NCBI RefSeq assembly: GCF_040448675.1
Contig: NZ_CP159289.1
Location: forward strand, 1,054,001 to 1,118,000
DNA from: Dyadobacter sp. 676
GTDB lineage: Bacteria; Bacteroidota; Bacteroidia; Cytophagales; Spirosomataceae
Reading direction: 5' to 3'
DNA: 64,000 bases
The stretch's first letter is position 1; the number at the start of each line of letters is the position of its first letter. The notes under the pieces were generated by a model that saw only the letters and a list, made by a program, of their open reading frames with translations, did not search any database and was not told where the DNA came from. The translations under genes were made by a program, and so were the position numbers. Shown here in pieces: positions 18,702 through 27,702 of the stretch.

Positions 18702-19322
18702 ATGAGTAGAATCTTAATCTGGCTTTTCATCATCCTTGCATTTTCATGTAAGGATGATGAAAAATTTGATCCCAACAACTACGACGGACAGTACCCACGT
18801 AATCTGGACGGATCTGAAATGAAGACATACAACACCCAAGTAATTGGTGGAAAAATTGAGGGTTATTTTAACGGACATAGCTGGAATCATGCTCCTTTCC
18901 TGTCTATTAATGTAACCAGGTTCGATCCTCCAAAGACTACCGCGAACGAACCAGAGGTGATAATTAATATTGCTACGATGCTTACTGGCTCACAAATCGA
19001 GCCTTGTTTAATGGAAAGCTTTTTGGTTCGTGCGCCGTTGAAGGTTTCAACCACATCTATTAATGACTTCACTAAACTACATGATCCCGAATACGCGCAT
19101 GTGAAGTTTACGTCAATAAATTGCGACGCAGGTAAAGATCAATATGCTCTTGATCGTTCCAAACCAAGTATTGTTAAAATTACACAATATGACATTGAAA
19201 ATAAGGAAATTCATGCCGAATATGATGTATATTTTTCAATGATCGTTAGGAACTCGAACTTTGGTCCAGTTTATCCCGAGAAAGTACATCTCCAAGGCAA
19301 GCTTGTGGCCAAAGTTAAATAG
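18702..19322 (+). CDS. Putative lipoprotein, function unknown
   Basis: Protein of 206 residues with a lipoprotein signal peptide: a hydrophobic core followed by LAFSC, where Cys would be lipidated, then charged residues KDDEKFD. The mature part is polar, with beta-rich patterns and three further cysteines (CLMES, NCDAG), and has no motif I recognise. It is intact although both neighbours are broken, and lies 5 bases after the dead metalloprotease. Its AT-rich composition matches the island rather than the flanking chromosome. Confidence 0.65.
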   Translation: MSRILIWLFIILAFSCKDDEKFDPNNYDGQYPRNLDGSEMKTYNTQVIGGKIEGYFNGHSWNHAPFLSINVTRFDPPKTTANEPEVIINIATMLTGSQIEPCLMESFLVRAPLKVSTTSINDFTKLHDPEYAHVKFTSINCDAGKDQYALDRSKPSIVKITQYDIENKEIHAEYDVYFSMIVRNSNFGPVYPEKVHLQGKLVAKVK

Positions 19323-19470
19323 CTAACCTTCCCCCGACGCCTGGCAGCCGCATATCAGGCTTGTCTTGACAATCCAAACAAATTAGTAAGCTGTTCCATA
19401 CCTGCAAGCGGGTAGCGACGGGTCAGCTTTTCGGTTGTTTGGGTGGTACGCCACCGCGGTCAGACTTTTT

Positions 19471-19881
19471 TTAGAATCGGAATGTTAAATGTTCTTCCGC
19501 GATCTGTATGGCAGTTTCAAATGCTTCGGCTTTAAGTCGAAGGAACCGGTTTTCCTTTTCCGTTTCCAAAAGCCTTTGTTCCAGGGCTTTCAGATATGAC
19601 GCATCAGTTTTCTTTTTCATAGTCTGAATAAATGACTCAAGAAATAAATATGGCTTTAAGCGATGCTTGAAGTACCACCGGTTAAGACGGCGGAGCTCGG
19701 TCTGCGAAATGTGCAGCGTCTGTTGGATCTGGTCTGCGGTGGCAATCTCCGCCCGGAATGTTCCGACAACCTTTCGTTTGAAAAGGAGCGATTTTCTACT
19801 TTTTTTATTTCGACCTAATATACTAATATACATGATGACAAAGGAAATCTTTGGTCTAAACGCAGGTTCTTGGTCAGACAT
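19471..19881 (-). mobile_element. IS3-family OrfA relic
   Basis: Small protein resembling the first ORF of IS3-type elements: a helix-turn-helix region (TADQIQQTLHISQTELRRLN), then a leucine-zipper-like helix (YLKALEQRLLETEKENRFLR) and the typical end (LKAEAFETAIQIAEEHL). Directly after the stop, an A7 run and a shifted frame give KKSLTAVAYHPNN, like the usual lysine-rich OrfA tail. No OrfB integrase with a DDE motif follows and I see no terminal inverted repeats, so it is a truncated element. The exact start is uncertain (19833 is an alternative). Confidence 0.55.
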
Positions 19882-19949
19882 ACACTTGATTATTAGCCTT
19901 AAAGTACTGATTCAGTACCCTGAACTACCATGCCATAGTTCAGAAAACT

Positions 19950-20492
19950 TGGTGTGCCTTCAATAAAAAATCCCAGTTACTGGCTCTTTGATCCAGGCTC
20001 GAATATGTGGCAATTCAGTCAGATTTCGGAGTATCCTATAACGACCTACGCATTTACGGTCACATCAGGCTCGGCCTCGATAATTCAGAATTCCGGCGAT
20101 GCTTATATTACAACTTCCACAGGTGCGACCATTTGCGTGACCGCTACCAACGTTTGTGGAAGCGGCGCCCCCTATTGCTTTTCTCTACCGGCAAGTGGCG
20201 GAATGCTGAGAGCAGTCTCACCAAATCCGGCGCAAAATGAACTGTTCATTCAATTTAGCAACGCCGAGAGAATGGAATTTCTACCCGAAGTTTAAATCTG
20301 TACCATGAGAGCTTAGCATCGGCTACTAAATCAGTTTCTATCAAGGAGGCTTTCGAAAGCAAAGCTTTAATTGATGGGGATAAATTAAAAATATCGGTAT
20401 CAGATTTGCCCAGAGGTATTTACTACCTGCACGCGATACCGGCTCAGGGTTCAAAACAAGACATTCAAAAAGTGCGAATTGTTTTGAAGTAA
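19950..20492 (+). pseudogene. Fragment of a T9SS-secreted protein, type A sorting domain, frameshifted
   Basis: C-terminal fragment of a secreted surface protein. The first frame holds an Ig/PKD-like beta segment (SGSASIIQNSGDAYITTSTG and CVTATNVCGSGAPYCFSLP) and the start of a type A sorting domain (VSPNPAQNELFIQFSNAE). A frameshift near 20270-20290 moves the rest (SLNLYHESLASATKSVSIKE; SVSDLPRGIYYLHAI; VRIVLK, stop at 20490-20492) into another frame. No signal peptide or N-terminal domain is present. It is similar in layout to the end of the dead metalloprotease upstream, so both may be leftovers of a paralogous family. Confidence 0.65.
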
Positions 20493-20498
20493 TTATAA

Positions 20499-20600
20499 TA
20501 CTTGTCTTACCGAATAAGCGACACCAAAGCCACAGCTTTAAACCTAGTGGCTTTGGTATCGACTAAACATTATGCTTAAAATCATAAAGTAAGACAAGTA
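20499..20600. repeat. Nested inverted repeat (long imperfect hairpin), possible MITE or structured RNA
   Basis: Perfect 12-bp outer arms TACTTGTCTTAC (20499-20510) and GTAAGACAAGTA (20589-20600) enclose perfect 11-bp inner arms ACCAAAGCCAC (20523-20533) and GTGGCTTTGGT (20547-20557). Between them TAAGC (20515-20519) can pair with GCTTA (20574-20578). The inner hairpin could also serve as a terminator for the preceding fragment. I see no target-site duplication. Confidence 0.6.
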
Positions 20601-20661
20601 ACAGGAGACCAAACATTTCTTTATTAACAGGTCCGGACTATCGATTTTGTGCAAATAGGCG

Positions 20662-22254
20662 ATGCGGCTCACGCTAATGGATAAAATGCGGCAGATTCGT
20701 AGGATTGTAGGCGGCACCTGGCTGCTACTTTTCTATGCGCCTTCTTACGGCTCGACGCCAAGATCGATGCCGACAATTTACAACTTTCAACATCCAACGA
20801 CCACCGAAGTAGATTCGATCACCCTGCTGTCTGACGACGTCGCTTGTCGGGGCGGAGATCCTGTTTTAACAGTAACCGGGCAAGACGTGCGTTGGTACGC
20901 AGACCCAGGAAAAAAGGTACTTCTTGCAAACGGGAATACCTATCATTCCGCTTCATTGGAAAAAACAACCACTTTTTACTTGACTCAAAAAATTAATGGG
21001 ATTGAGTCTGATGTGAAAGCGATTACGATTGAAATTGTTGAGGCTGTTCTCGTCGATTTAAAAACAACGCCCGCGAGTTGTGGTAAAAATGATGGGAGCC
21101 TAATTGTCACGGGTAAAGGAGGAACCGAAAAGTACCCGGTACGATTCAAGCTCAACGAAGGTCCCCTACAGACAACTTCAACTTTTAAAGATCTTGCGCC
21201 TGGCACTTACAAACTCACACTTCAGGCAGCCAAGTGCTTTGGCTCAATCGACGTAACAATTGGTCAACAGCCATCCCCAATTATCGCTAAGATAGACTCT
21301 GTTGCCCCTCGGTGCGGACAAAATGACGGCTCCTTGCGTATTGCCGCTTATGGCGGCAATGGTGCTCTAAGCTATTCACTGAATGGATCCGCTTTCTCTA
21401 CAAATAACAGATTTGACAGTTTGACAGGCGGTGTTTACACGGTTATTGTTCGAGATCAAAGCCTTTGCACAGTATCTCAACAAGTCTTTTTAAGAAAGAG
21501 TGTCGCACTAGAGCTCAATAAAGTTGAGATAGTGCCTACATCGTGTGGGCAACCGAATGGAAAGGTTAACCTAGCGTTCGCAGAAGGAAACGGTGCTATA
21601 TCATTTTCAATTTCAGGACGTCCGCCGCAGGCATCGCGTATTTTTGAGAATTTGCAGGCGGGTACTTACCAAGTCTCGGCAACCGATGAAGATGGCTGTG
21701 TTGGCAGTCAGGTTGTGGTGGTGAATGACAGCCGGGGCCCTACTATTGTCGCCGTTCATTCACAGCAGCCAACCTGTAACCTATCCGATGGACAACTATC
21801 GATATCGGTAGCCGGCCCTCGCCCGCATTTTTATAGTTTAGACTCGGTCAATTTCCAACAGGATTCATCGTTTCGGCAGCTTGCGCCAGGTAAGTATGTC
21901 ATAACTGTTAAAGACGGTTCAGGCTGCGTTGTCCAAAGCAGAATTGATTTGGACGCGCCTTGCAGTAGTACGCTATCTATACCTTCTGCATTCACGCCAA
22001 ACGAAGACGGAATAAACGATGCGTGGACAATTTTCTGTCCGGTTCCTACAATTGAAATTGAAGAGGTAAAAATATTTAGCCGTTGGGGCGAAGTTGTGTA
22101 TATCAGCAGGCCCGGCACCTTAAATAGTGGATCTGCAATTTGGGATGGTAAGTATAATGGACAAGTGGTACGTGGTGTATTCGCTTACCGAATACTAGCC
22201 AAACTTCCCGGCCGTCAAATTCAGCTTCTTTTCGGTCAGGTAACTGTATTATAA
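20662..22254 (+). CDS. Surface protein with SprB-like repeats and T9SS type B (gliding) sorting domain
   Basis: Protein of 530 residues, or 525 if the second ATG (20677) is used. A signal peptide (about 12-30) is followed by an Ig-like region and four or five repeats of roughly 75-80 residues. Each repeat has the same pattern, seen as C.(N/Q)NDGSL....GG....YSLNG...., then L.(A/P)G.Y...V.D...C. This is the SprB/gliding-adhesin repeat pattern. The last 90 residues are a type B sorting domain: PSAFTPNEDGINDAW, then IFSRWGEVVY, WDGKYNGQ and GVFAYRI. The protein is exported by T9SS and held on the outer surface. It is the only large intact gene of the AT-richer island. Confidence 0.85.
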   Translation: MRLTLMDKMRQIRRIVGGTWLLLFYAPSYGSTPRSMPTIYNFQHPTTTEVDSITLLSDDVACRGGDPVLTVTGQDVRWYADPGKKVLLANGNTYHSASLEKTTTFYLTQKINGIESDVKAITIEIVEAVLVDLKTTPASCGKNDGSLIVTGKGGTEKYPVRFKLNEGPLQTTSTFKDLAPGTYKLTLQAAKCFGSIDVTIGQQPSPIIAKIDSVAPRCGQNDGSLRIAAYGGNGALSYSLNGSAFSTNNRFDSLTGGVYTVIVRDQSLCTVSQQVFLRKSVALELNKVEIVPTSCGQPNGKVNLAFAEGNGAISFSISGRPPQASRIFENLQAGTYQVSATDEDGCVGSQVVVVNDSRGPTIVAVHSQQPTCNLSDGQLSISVAGPRPHFYSLDSVNFQQDSSFRQLAPGKYVITVKDGSGCVVQSRIDLDAPCSSTLSIPSAFTPNEDGINDAWTIFCPVPTIEIEEVKIFSRWGEVVYISRPGTLNSGSAIWDGKYNGQVVRGVFAYRILAKLPGRQIQLLFGQVTVL

Positions 22255-22413
22255 GCTAGATATTCAAGCTGTTGGCTCTGGCTTTCTGGCATAAGTACGA
22301 CACAAGTGAAGGTTCTTCCGAGCAATTAGAGTCCTGAATTTTTAGACAACCTGCTTCGCTCTTACGTCCATCGCGTTTTCAAGTCTTTACATACTCCAGA
22401 CACCTTCCCGCTT
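22255..22413. other. Intergenic, nothing recognised
   Basis: AT-rich stretch between the T9SS protein and the JAB relic. No gene, hairpin with T run or repeat is apparent. Confidence 0.5.
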
Positions 22414-22800
22414 CTAGAGTTGTGGATGCACAGGGTACGTAATAAGACGTGAAACGAAGCCTCTTTTATCAAGAACCCCGACATCCAGGACTTCAAAACC
22501 CTGGATAAGAAGCAAGACAAAATTTGTATTCAAACTTGTGAGCTTGAATTGTTCCCTTATCATACTCAAATCCCTCTGTGAAGGAGAAGGTGAACATTCC
22601 GGATGTGTATGCCATTCTCCCAAATAGATGATCTGGCCGTGGCTATTTTCAAATTCGTAATTAATAATAATTTGTCCACTAATCCGGTGTCGTTCAAAGG
22701 TCGTCCTGGTTCTTGACCTCTTCCCAGGTGTTCAGACGGTTGAAAGTAGAGTTTCCGGTGTTTTAATCTGCTAAGAAATGCATCCTCAATTAAATGAACA
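22414..22800 (-). pseudogene. JAB/JAMM metallopeptidase relic (Mov34/MPN superfamily)
   Basis: The readable part contains YLGEWHTHPECSPSPSQRDL, the JAMM metal site HxHPx(n)SxxD of prokaryotic JAB-domain peptidases. The stretch just before it (PGKRSRTRTTFERHRISGQI) matches the usual approach to this motif, but is preceded by an in-frame stop. The likely N-terminal helix (VHLIEDAFLSRLKHRK) lies in another frame, so the gene is frameshifted and truncated. No ATG precedes the motif. JAB proteins of this kind accompany E1/E2-like proteins in CBASS-type defence operons or occur in conjugative elements; neither partner remains here. The stop is at 22414-22416. Confidence 0.6.
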
Positions 22801-22887
22801 ATTGGTGATGAGTTGTACTTACCTGATTCGATACTCGGATGCGCTCATTCGGTATATAAATCACCTTCACCGAATGGAGTCTTTGGC

Positions 22888-24536
22888 CTAGCTAAGCATC
22901 TTTTTAACTTCGTTGGGATTCTTGCCAAATACCTTTCTAAACTCTTTGCTGAAATACTTAGCATCTTCAAATCCGATCATTGTTGCCACTTCGCTGACGT
23001 TATAGACGCCGGATTCGAGAAGCTCCCTGGCCACATTAAGCCGGATAGCCTTTACGAATTCATTTATCGTTAAACCGGTGAGTGCGCGCATTTTCCGGTA
23101 AAGAACCGATAAGCTCATCCCGACATGCCCAGCCAGTTCATTAACCCCGAAGTCACGGTTCGATATATTTTCTTTGACCAACGTTCTTAGATTTGCAATA
23201 AAGGCCTCATTCACATTTTGGGCAATGCTATTTTCAGCCTCCTCACCTTCTAATGCCAACTGCCGGAAGCGCTTTTTTTGCTCATCCCTGACGCGAATCA
23301 GATTATCGATCTTTAATTCGAGAATGCGCGGATTAAACGGTTTGGCCAGATAGTCGTCTGCCCCTGCCGCAAGACCTTCAATAATTTGTTCGCTCTGCGT
23401 TTTGGCAGTTAAAAGCACGATGGGAATGTGTGAAGTCCCTGCGCTCGTTTTTAATTTGTTGCAAAGATCCAATCCGCTCATTTCAGGCATCATGACGTCG
23501 GATAGAATAATGTCAGGAATATGCGCATTTGCCAATTCTAGCCCCTGTAATCCGTTCTCTGCCTCAAGGATGTTATATTGTCCTTCAAAAATCTCTCTGA
23601 GAAACACGCGTAGCTGACCGTTATCCTCGACGATCAGAATAGTGTTGTTTTGTTTTGAAACCGCGGCATTGATGATAGCGGGCATTGCGATTTTCTCGGG
23701 GATCACAATATCTGCGTAGCCCCCGGAGTTCACCGCAATCTGCTCGGGGGAGAAATGCTTGTTCTCACGGAGCATTCTGATCGTCAATGCCGTCATCCCT
23801 GAAGCTGATTCGGATGCGAGACGGCTTTCCGCAGTGAGGGAGCCATGATGCTGCTCTATAATACTTTTCGATAGTGCCAACCCGATTCCGTAGCCGGGCT
23901 TTTCAGAATCCGCTTGATAGTAGTACTTGAACAGCTTTTGCAAATGCTCATCTGACATCCGGCACCGTTGTCCTGTACTGTAATGACTACTTCATCAGAA
24001 GTTTGAGTTATGTGCACCGCTACCTTGCCTCCCTCCGGTGTGAATTTAAAAGCATTACCTAACAAGTTATAAAATACCTTCTGCATCTGGGCAATGTCAA
24101 ACCAGAGAAGTATAGGCGTATCTGGGCAAAGAAGCGATGTTTCGATGTGCTTTTCCTTTGCAATATGTTCAAATGCGGCGAGCACACTTTTGATAATCTT
24201 ACCTACATCGTGCTCACGAGCTTGCAGGCGGACATTTCCGCTTTGGATTTTGCGAAAATCAAGCAGCTCGTTTACTAAAAGCATCAACCTGTCGGAGTTA
24301 TCTCTTGCATAAGCCAGGTAATGATCAACATTTTTACCTTGAGTCGAATGCTGGAAAGCCTTTTCCAATGGCCCGCTGATCAACGAAAGGTGAGTCCTGA
24401 TCTCATGCGAAATATTGGTAAAAAAATCGAGTTTGGTCTGGGTGAGTGCATTTTCCTTCCTGAACGAGGCCCGGAGCCAGAAGAAGCGTGCCCGCCGCCG
24501 CGCAATCTTCTGCGTCCGAACCTGAAAGCGAACCAC
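22888..24536 (-). pseudogene. Hybrid two-component protein (kinase, receiver, AraC-type HTH), truncated and frameshifted
   Basis: C-terminal two thirds of a hybrid sensor. The kinase part has H-box FFTNISHEIRTHLSLI, an N-box region (YNLLGNAFKFTPEGG) and VQDNGAG. One missing base at about 23945 breaks the frame before MSDEHLQKLFKYYYQ and GYGIGLALSKSII. The receiver (ILIVEDNG, LSDVMMPEMSG, AKPFNP) and an AraC HTH (GLTINEFVKAIRLNVARELL; VATMIGFEDAKYFSKEFRK) follow. The periplasmic sensor domain and membrane helix that should precede are absent; the frame runs into unrelated sequence at about 24500. Members of this type usually regulate polysaccharide uptake or surface genes. Loss of the sensor half suggests a pseudogene created by rearrangement. 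Confidence 0.8.
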
Positions 24537-24539
24537 CGG

Positions 24540-24768
24540 TCGGACAGCCGGTCAGGCTCGATGACGATGCCGGAATAGACTGATAACCCGCTTCCACCGG
24601 AAATACTGCCGGAGGTGTCGCGCTGAATGCGCTATTAGGGACGGTATAACTCCTAGGATCCACCACAGGTGGGGTCTGGATACCGAAATTAACAGGATCC
24701 AAAGTATATTGCAGGAATACCTCTCGGTAAATATCGCAGCACCCGCCTCTCCACCCCCCCGGGGATGA
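24540..24768. other. Rearranged stretch, no recognisable gene
   Basis: Between the hybrid sensor fragment and the beta-lactamase-family fragment there is an open frame on the minus strand (to 24807) with a Pro/Ser-rich translation (for example FGIQTPPVVDPRSYTVPN) that I cannot assign. It could be a piece of a secreted protein or chance. Confidence 0.4.
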
Positions 24769-25131
24769 ATGATACCAGGTAGTTTCCACAGGAATTTCCG
24801 GAAGCATATCTGGCTATACCGTACATTTTCCCACTCTACGGGATTGCTCGTGAAACAGCCGCAAAATCGGTTTACCGACTATCCGGCGGGGCAACTTCGC
24901 TGTACTTTGAAAGACATCGCCACCTTCCTCGTTTGCGGGCCCAACGACGGGAACTTAAATGGCGGGCAAATCCTGGAAGCAAAGGCTGCTCGGACATTTA
25001 TGTCAACGGACCGGGTTTGGGGTTCCATACGAAGGCAATTTCAAAACCACGCATCCCCTATTGGTATGATTTTAATCGAAACCGCCCTTTACGACCGATG
25101 GAGCTGCTTTGCGGCCAACCGTACAATTTGA
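24769..25131 (+). pseudogene. Fragment of a beta-lactamase-family serine hydrolase
   Basis: The segment DYPAGQLRCTLKDIATFLVC followed by NLNGGQILEAKAARTFMS resembles the C-terminal third of penicillin-binding-protein-like serine hydrolases, in which DYPAGQLRTS..DLA.FL and NG..IL are common. The N-terminal half with the SxxK active site is missing and the 3' end (WGSIRRQF onwards) no longer fits the family. It is a decayed fragment at the right edge of the AT-richer region. Confidence 0.5.
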
Positions 25132-25152
25132 CGAACAAACCGGACCACACCT

Positions 25153-26659
25153 ATGATTCTAAAACCCAGGGAAAGACTGACCCAGGAGGAAGTTCAGAAA
25201 GGCCTGAACACCGTCCTCCAAGAAGGCCTGACCACTGAGGCCATGACCACGCTCACAGGGGGGCACATTCCTGGTCGCATTTGCCCTTCTGATGGGCGCC
25301 AACAACTTCCAGATCGGCCTGCTGGCATCGCTGCCGACGTTTACCAATATCTTCCAGCTCACGTCCGTCTGGCTGATCCGCCGCTACAACAATCGCCGGG
25401 CGGTGTCGGTGATCTGCTTGGTCCTTGCGCGGATTCCGCTCGTCCTCATCGGGATACTACCTTTTATTTTTCCCGGGGATGCACCGGTAAACCTGCTGCT
25501 CCTTTTCCTCTTTTTCTTCTACCTGTTCGGCTCCATCGCGGGGCCAAGCTGGAATGCCTGGATGAAGGACCTTGTGCCGGGGGAAATGCTGGGGGTTTAT
25601 TTTTCCAAACGGGGGCGTTATGCGCAGATTCTCAACGTCGTGATGAGCATCGTCCTGGCACTCATCGTCGATTATATCCGCAAAAATTTCCCGGATTTCG
25701 AAATTACGGCTTATTCGATCATGTTCATGCTCGCAGGCGTAATCGGGCTGGCCGGGGCGTGGCTGTTGTCGACGGTGCCGGAACCAATGTCGTTCCTTGG
25801 AAAAGAAAACATCCTCAGAATGTTCCAGCGGCCGCTCAAAGACCTTAATTTCAGAAGGTTGCTGGTATTCAACTCGGCTTGGCTGTTCGCGGTAAATATG
25901 GCTACGCCGTTTTTCACGGTATTTATGCTGAAAACCCTCGGCCTGACGCTGATGTATATTGTCCCGCTCACCATTCTCAGCCAGCTCAGCAGCATCGTCA
26001 CCATTGGCTACTGGGGCGTTTTCGCGGATCGTTACAGCAATAAAACGATCATCGCCATTTGTGCGCCATTGTACCTGTGCTGTGTCGTTGCATGGTGTTT
26101 TGTGGGGATTTATTCCAATCTGGTCTCGAACCTGGCATTACTGGCCGTCATCCATATCGCTAGCGGCGCAAGCAACGCAGGCACGAACCTGGCATTGACG
26201 AACATCGGCCTCAAACTGGCCCCGGCAAAAGAGGCTATTATTTATTTATCTGTAAAAAACATTATCACCTCCGTTTTCTCGTCCCTGGCTCCGCTTATCG
26301 GTGGCTATCTGGCCGATTACTACACCCTGCGGCAATTGCGTGTGATCGCCGAGTGGACGGGACCTCAATTGCAGAAAAGTTTCCGGCTGCTGCTTTTGCA
26401 CGAATGGAATTTCCTTTTCCTGATCGGGGCGGTGCTGACGGTGATTGCCATTCAGTTGCTGCCGAGAGTACGTGAAGCGGGAGAAGTAAACAAGAGCATC
26501 GTGAAGCGTATTATGCGTACAAGCCTGCGCAGCAACCTGCGCGACTTTTTTGTAATAGATATTATCCTCAACTGGCAATCGGCCCTTACGGACATGCTCA
26601 AGAGGAAGCGGATAAGTGAAGACCGTCTCTCGGAACCCGATCGGTACCGCGGCCAGTAA
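25153..26659 (+). CDS. MFS transporter, one-base frameshift near the N-terminus
   Basis: Major facilitator of about 500 residues with some 12 hydrophobic segments. The N-terminus (MILKPRERLTQEEVQKGLNT) reads from 25153 and loses frame at a G6 run (25258-25263). Removing one G gives TLTGGTFLVAFALLMGANNF and continues to the stop at 26659. The motif RRYNNRRAV in the first cytoplasmic loop and a second loop ADRYSNKT mark the two six-helix halves. The substrate cannot be told; relatives sit near glycan genes in some genomes. It is convergent with the glycosyltransferase gene that follows and overlaps its 3' end. Confidence 0.85.
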
Positions 26660-27702
26660 GCAGCTTCTGAACGCCCCCCCAGCACAGCATGGGGCTCGGG
26701 ATAAGGAATATCCTGAGTATAAATCCTTTCTGCAACATCCCGGATAACGGGGTTTTTGCTTCTTAGGTGACGGGGCACCGAAAACGGGAGCAGCTCATGC
26801 GCCGATTTCCACGGCGTATGCTGCGGGTTGGTTTGGGCATACAAAACCAGGACCGGCGCCTGCATCGCGGCGGCAATATGAATCGTCGCCGTATTGACCG
26901 ATACGATGCAAGCCGCCCGGCCAACCAGCTGTATGAACTCAGCGATATCCAGCATTCCGGCCAGCGAAACTGCGAGGTTTCCTATTCCGTCGGCGATCTC
27001 GTCCGCAAGTCCGCTTTCGGAAGCGGAGCCTGTGACGAGCAAATGCATTCCGTACCTTTCTGCCAGCAGTTTTCCGGCCGCTATCCACCGCTCGGCGGGA
27101 TACTCCCGCTTGGCTTCCGACACCCCGGGGTGCAAGATCATGAACGGGCCTTCGCCCGCACCGGCGAGCTTGCCGGCCAGCGTAGGCGTTGCTCCGGTTT
27201 TCAATATCAACCGGTCGTCGTCTACGCGTGCGCCGAGCGACCTCACCAGGTCCAGGTCACGTTCAACCTGATGTAATATACGCTGGTAGGGTTCCAGATC
27301 CGGAACCCAGTGCGTAAGTAAGTCATAGGGATTCTCCCGCGCGTATGCTACCCGCACGGGTATGCCCGCCATGTATGCGAGCATGGCTGCGGGAAGCGCG
27401 CTCTGGCTGTACACGGTGAAGATCACCACCGCGTCGAACGCCCGCTTTCGCAGATCATCGGCCAGGAGCAGCAGCGCTTCGCGGTCCATACCGTCGCTTT
27501 TCACCCATGGCAGCGAGGCCACGATCACGTCGTCTATGCAATCGAGATAGGGAGCGATAACGGCACCGGCCGGCGACGTAAGCAAGGTGATATGGCTTCC
27601 GAAAGATTGTTTCAATGCACGTATGGCCGGAGACGACATGATAACGTCGCCCATGTTATCGGCCCTGATACAAAGCACGTGCTGGCAAATATTGTCAGGC
27701 AT
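26452..27702 (-). CDS. Glycosyltransferase family 9 (heptosyltransferase-like)
   Basis: ADP-heptose:LPS heptosyltransferase-like enzyme. The start at 27702 is followed by VLCIRADNMGDVIMSSPAIR, the standard GT9 N-terminus. The C-terminal domain has ILHPGVSEAKREYPAERW, LLVTGSASE and a nucleotide-sugar region with VSVNTATIHIAAAMQAPVL. As written the frame ends at 26452, overlapping the convergent MFS gene by over 200 bases with an unlikely Arg/Ser-rich tail. Removing one C from the C7 run at 26674-26680 gives the tail GGVQKLLTGRG and a stop at 26598-26600, which is more natural. It is the last gene of the minus arm of the glycan locus; its start overlaps the GmhB stop by 8 bases. Confidence 0.88.
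   Translation of the reverse strand: MPDNICQHVLCIRADNMGDVIMSSPAIRALKQSFGSHITLLTSPAGAVIAPYLDCIDDVIVASLPWVKSDGMDREALLLLADDLRKRAFDAVVIFTVYSQSALPAAMLAYMAGIPVRVAYARENPYDLLTHWVPDLEPYQRILHQVERDLDLVRSLGARVDDDRLILKTGATPTLAGKLAGAGEGPFMILHPGVSEAKREYPAERWIAAGKLLAERYGMHLLVTGSASESGLADEIADGIGNLAVSLAGMLDIAEFIQLVGRAACIVSVNTATIHIAAAMQAPVLVLYAQTNPQHTPWKSAHELLPFSVPRHLRSKNPVIRDVAERIYTQDIPYPEPHAVLGGRSEAAYWPRYRSGSERRSSLIRFLLSMSVRADCQLRIISITKKSRRLLRRLVRIIRFTMLLFTSPASRTLGSN

Noticed and set aside
17383..25152. Attachment site repeating the tRNA-Leu 3' end
   Set aside because: No copy of the T arm and acceptor sequence was found in the island or up to the MFS gene.
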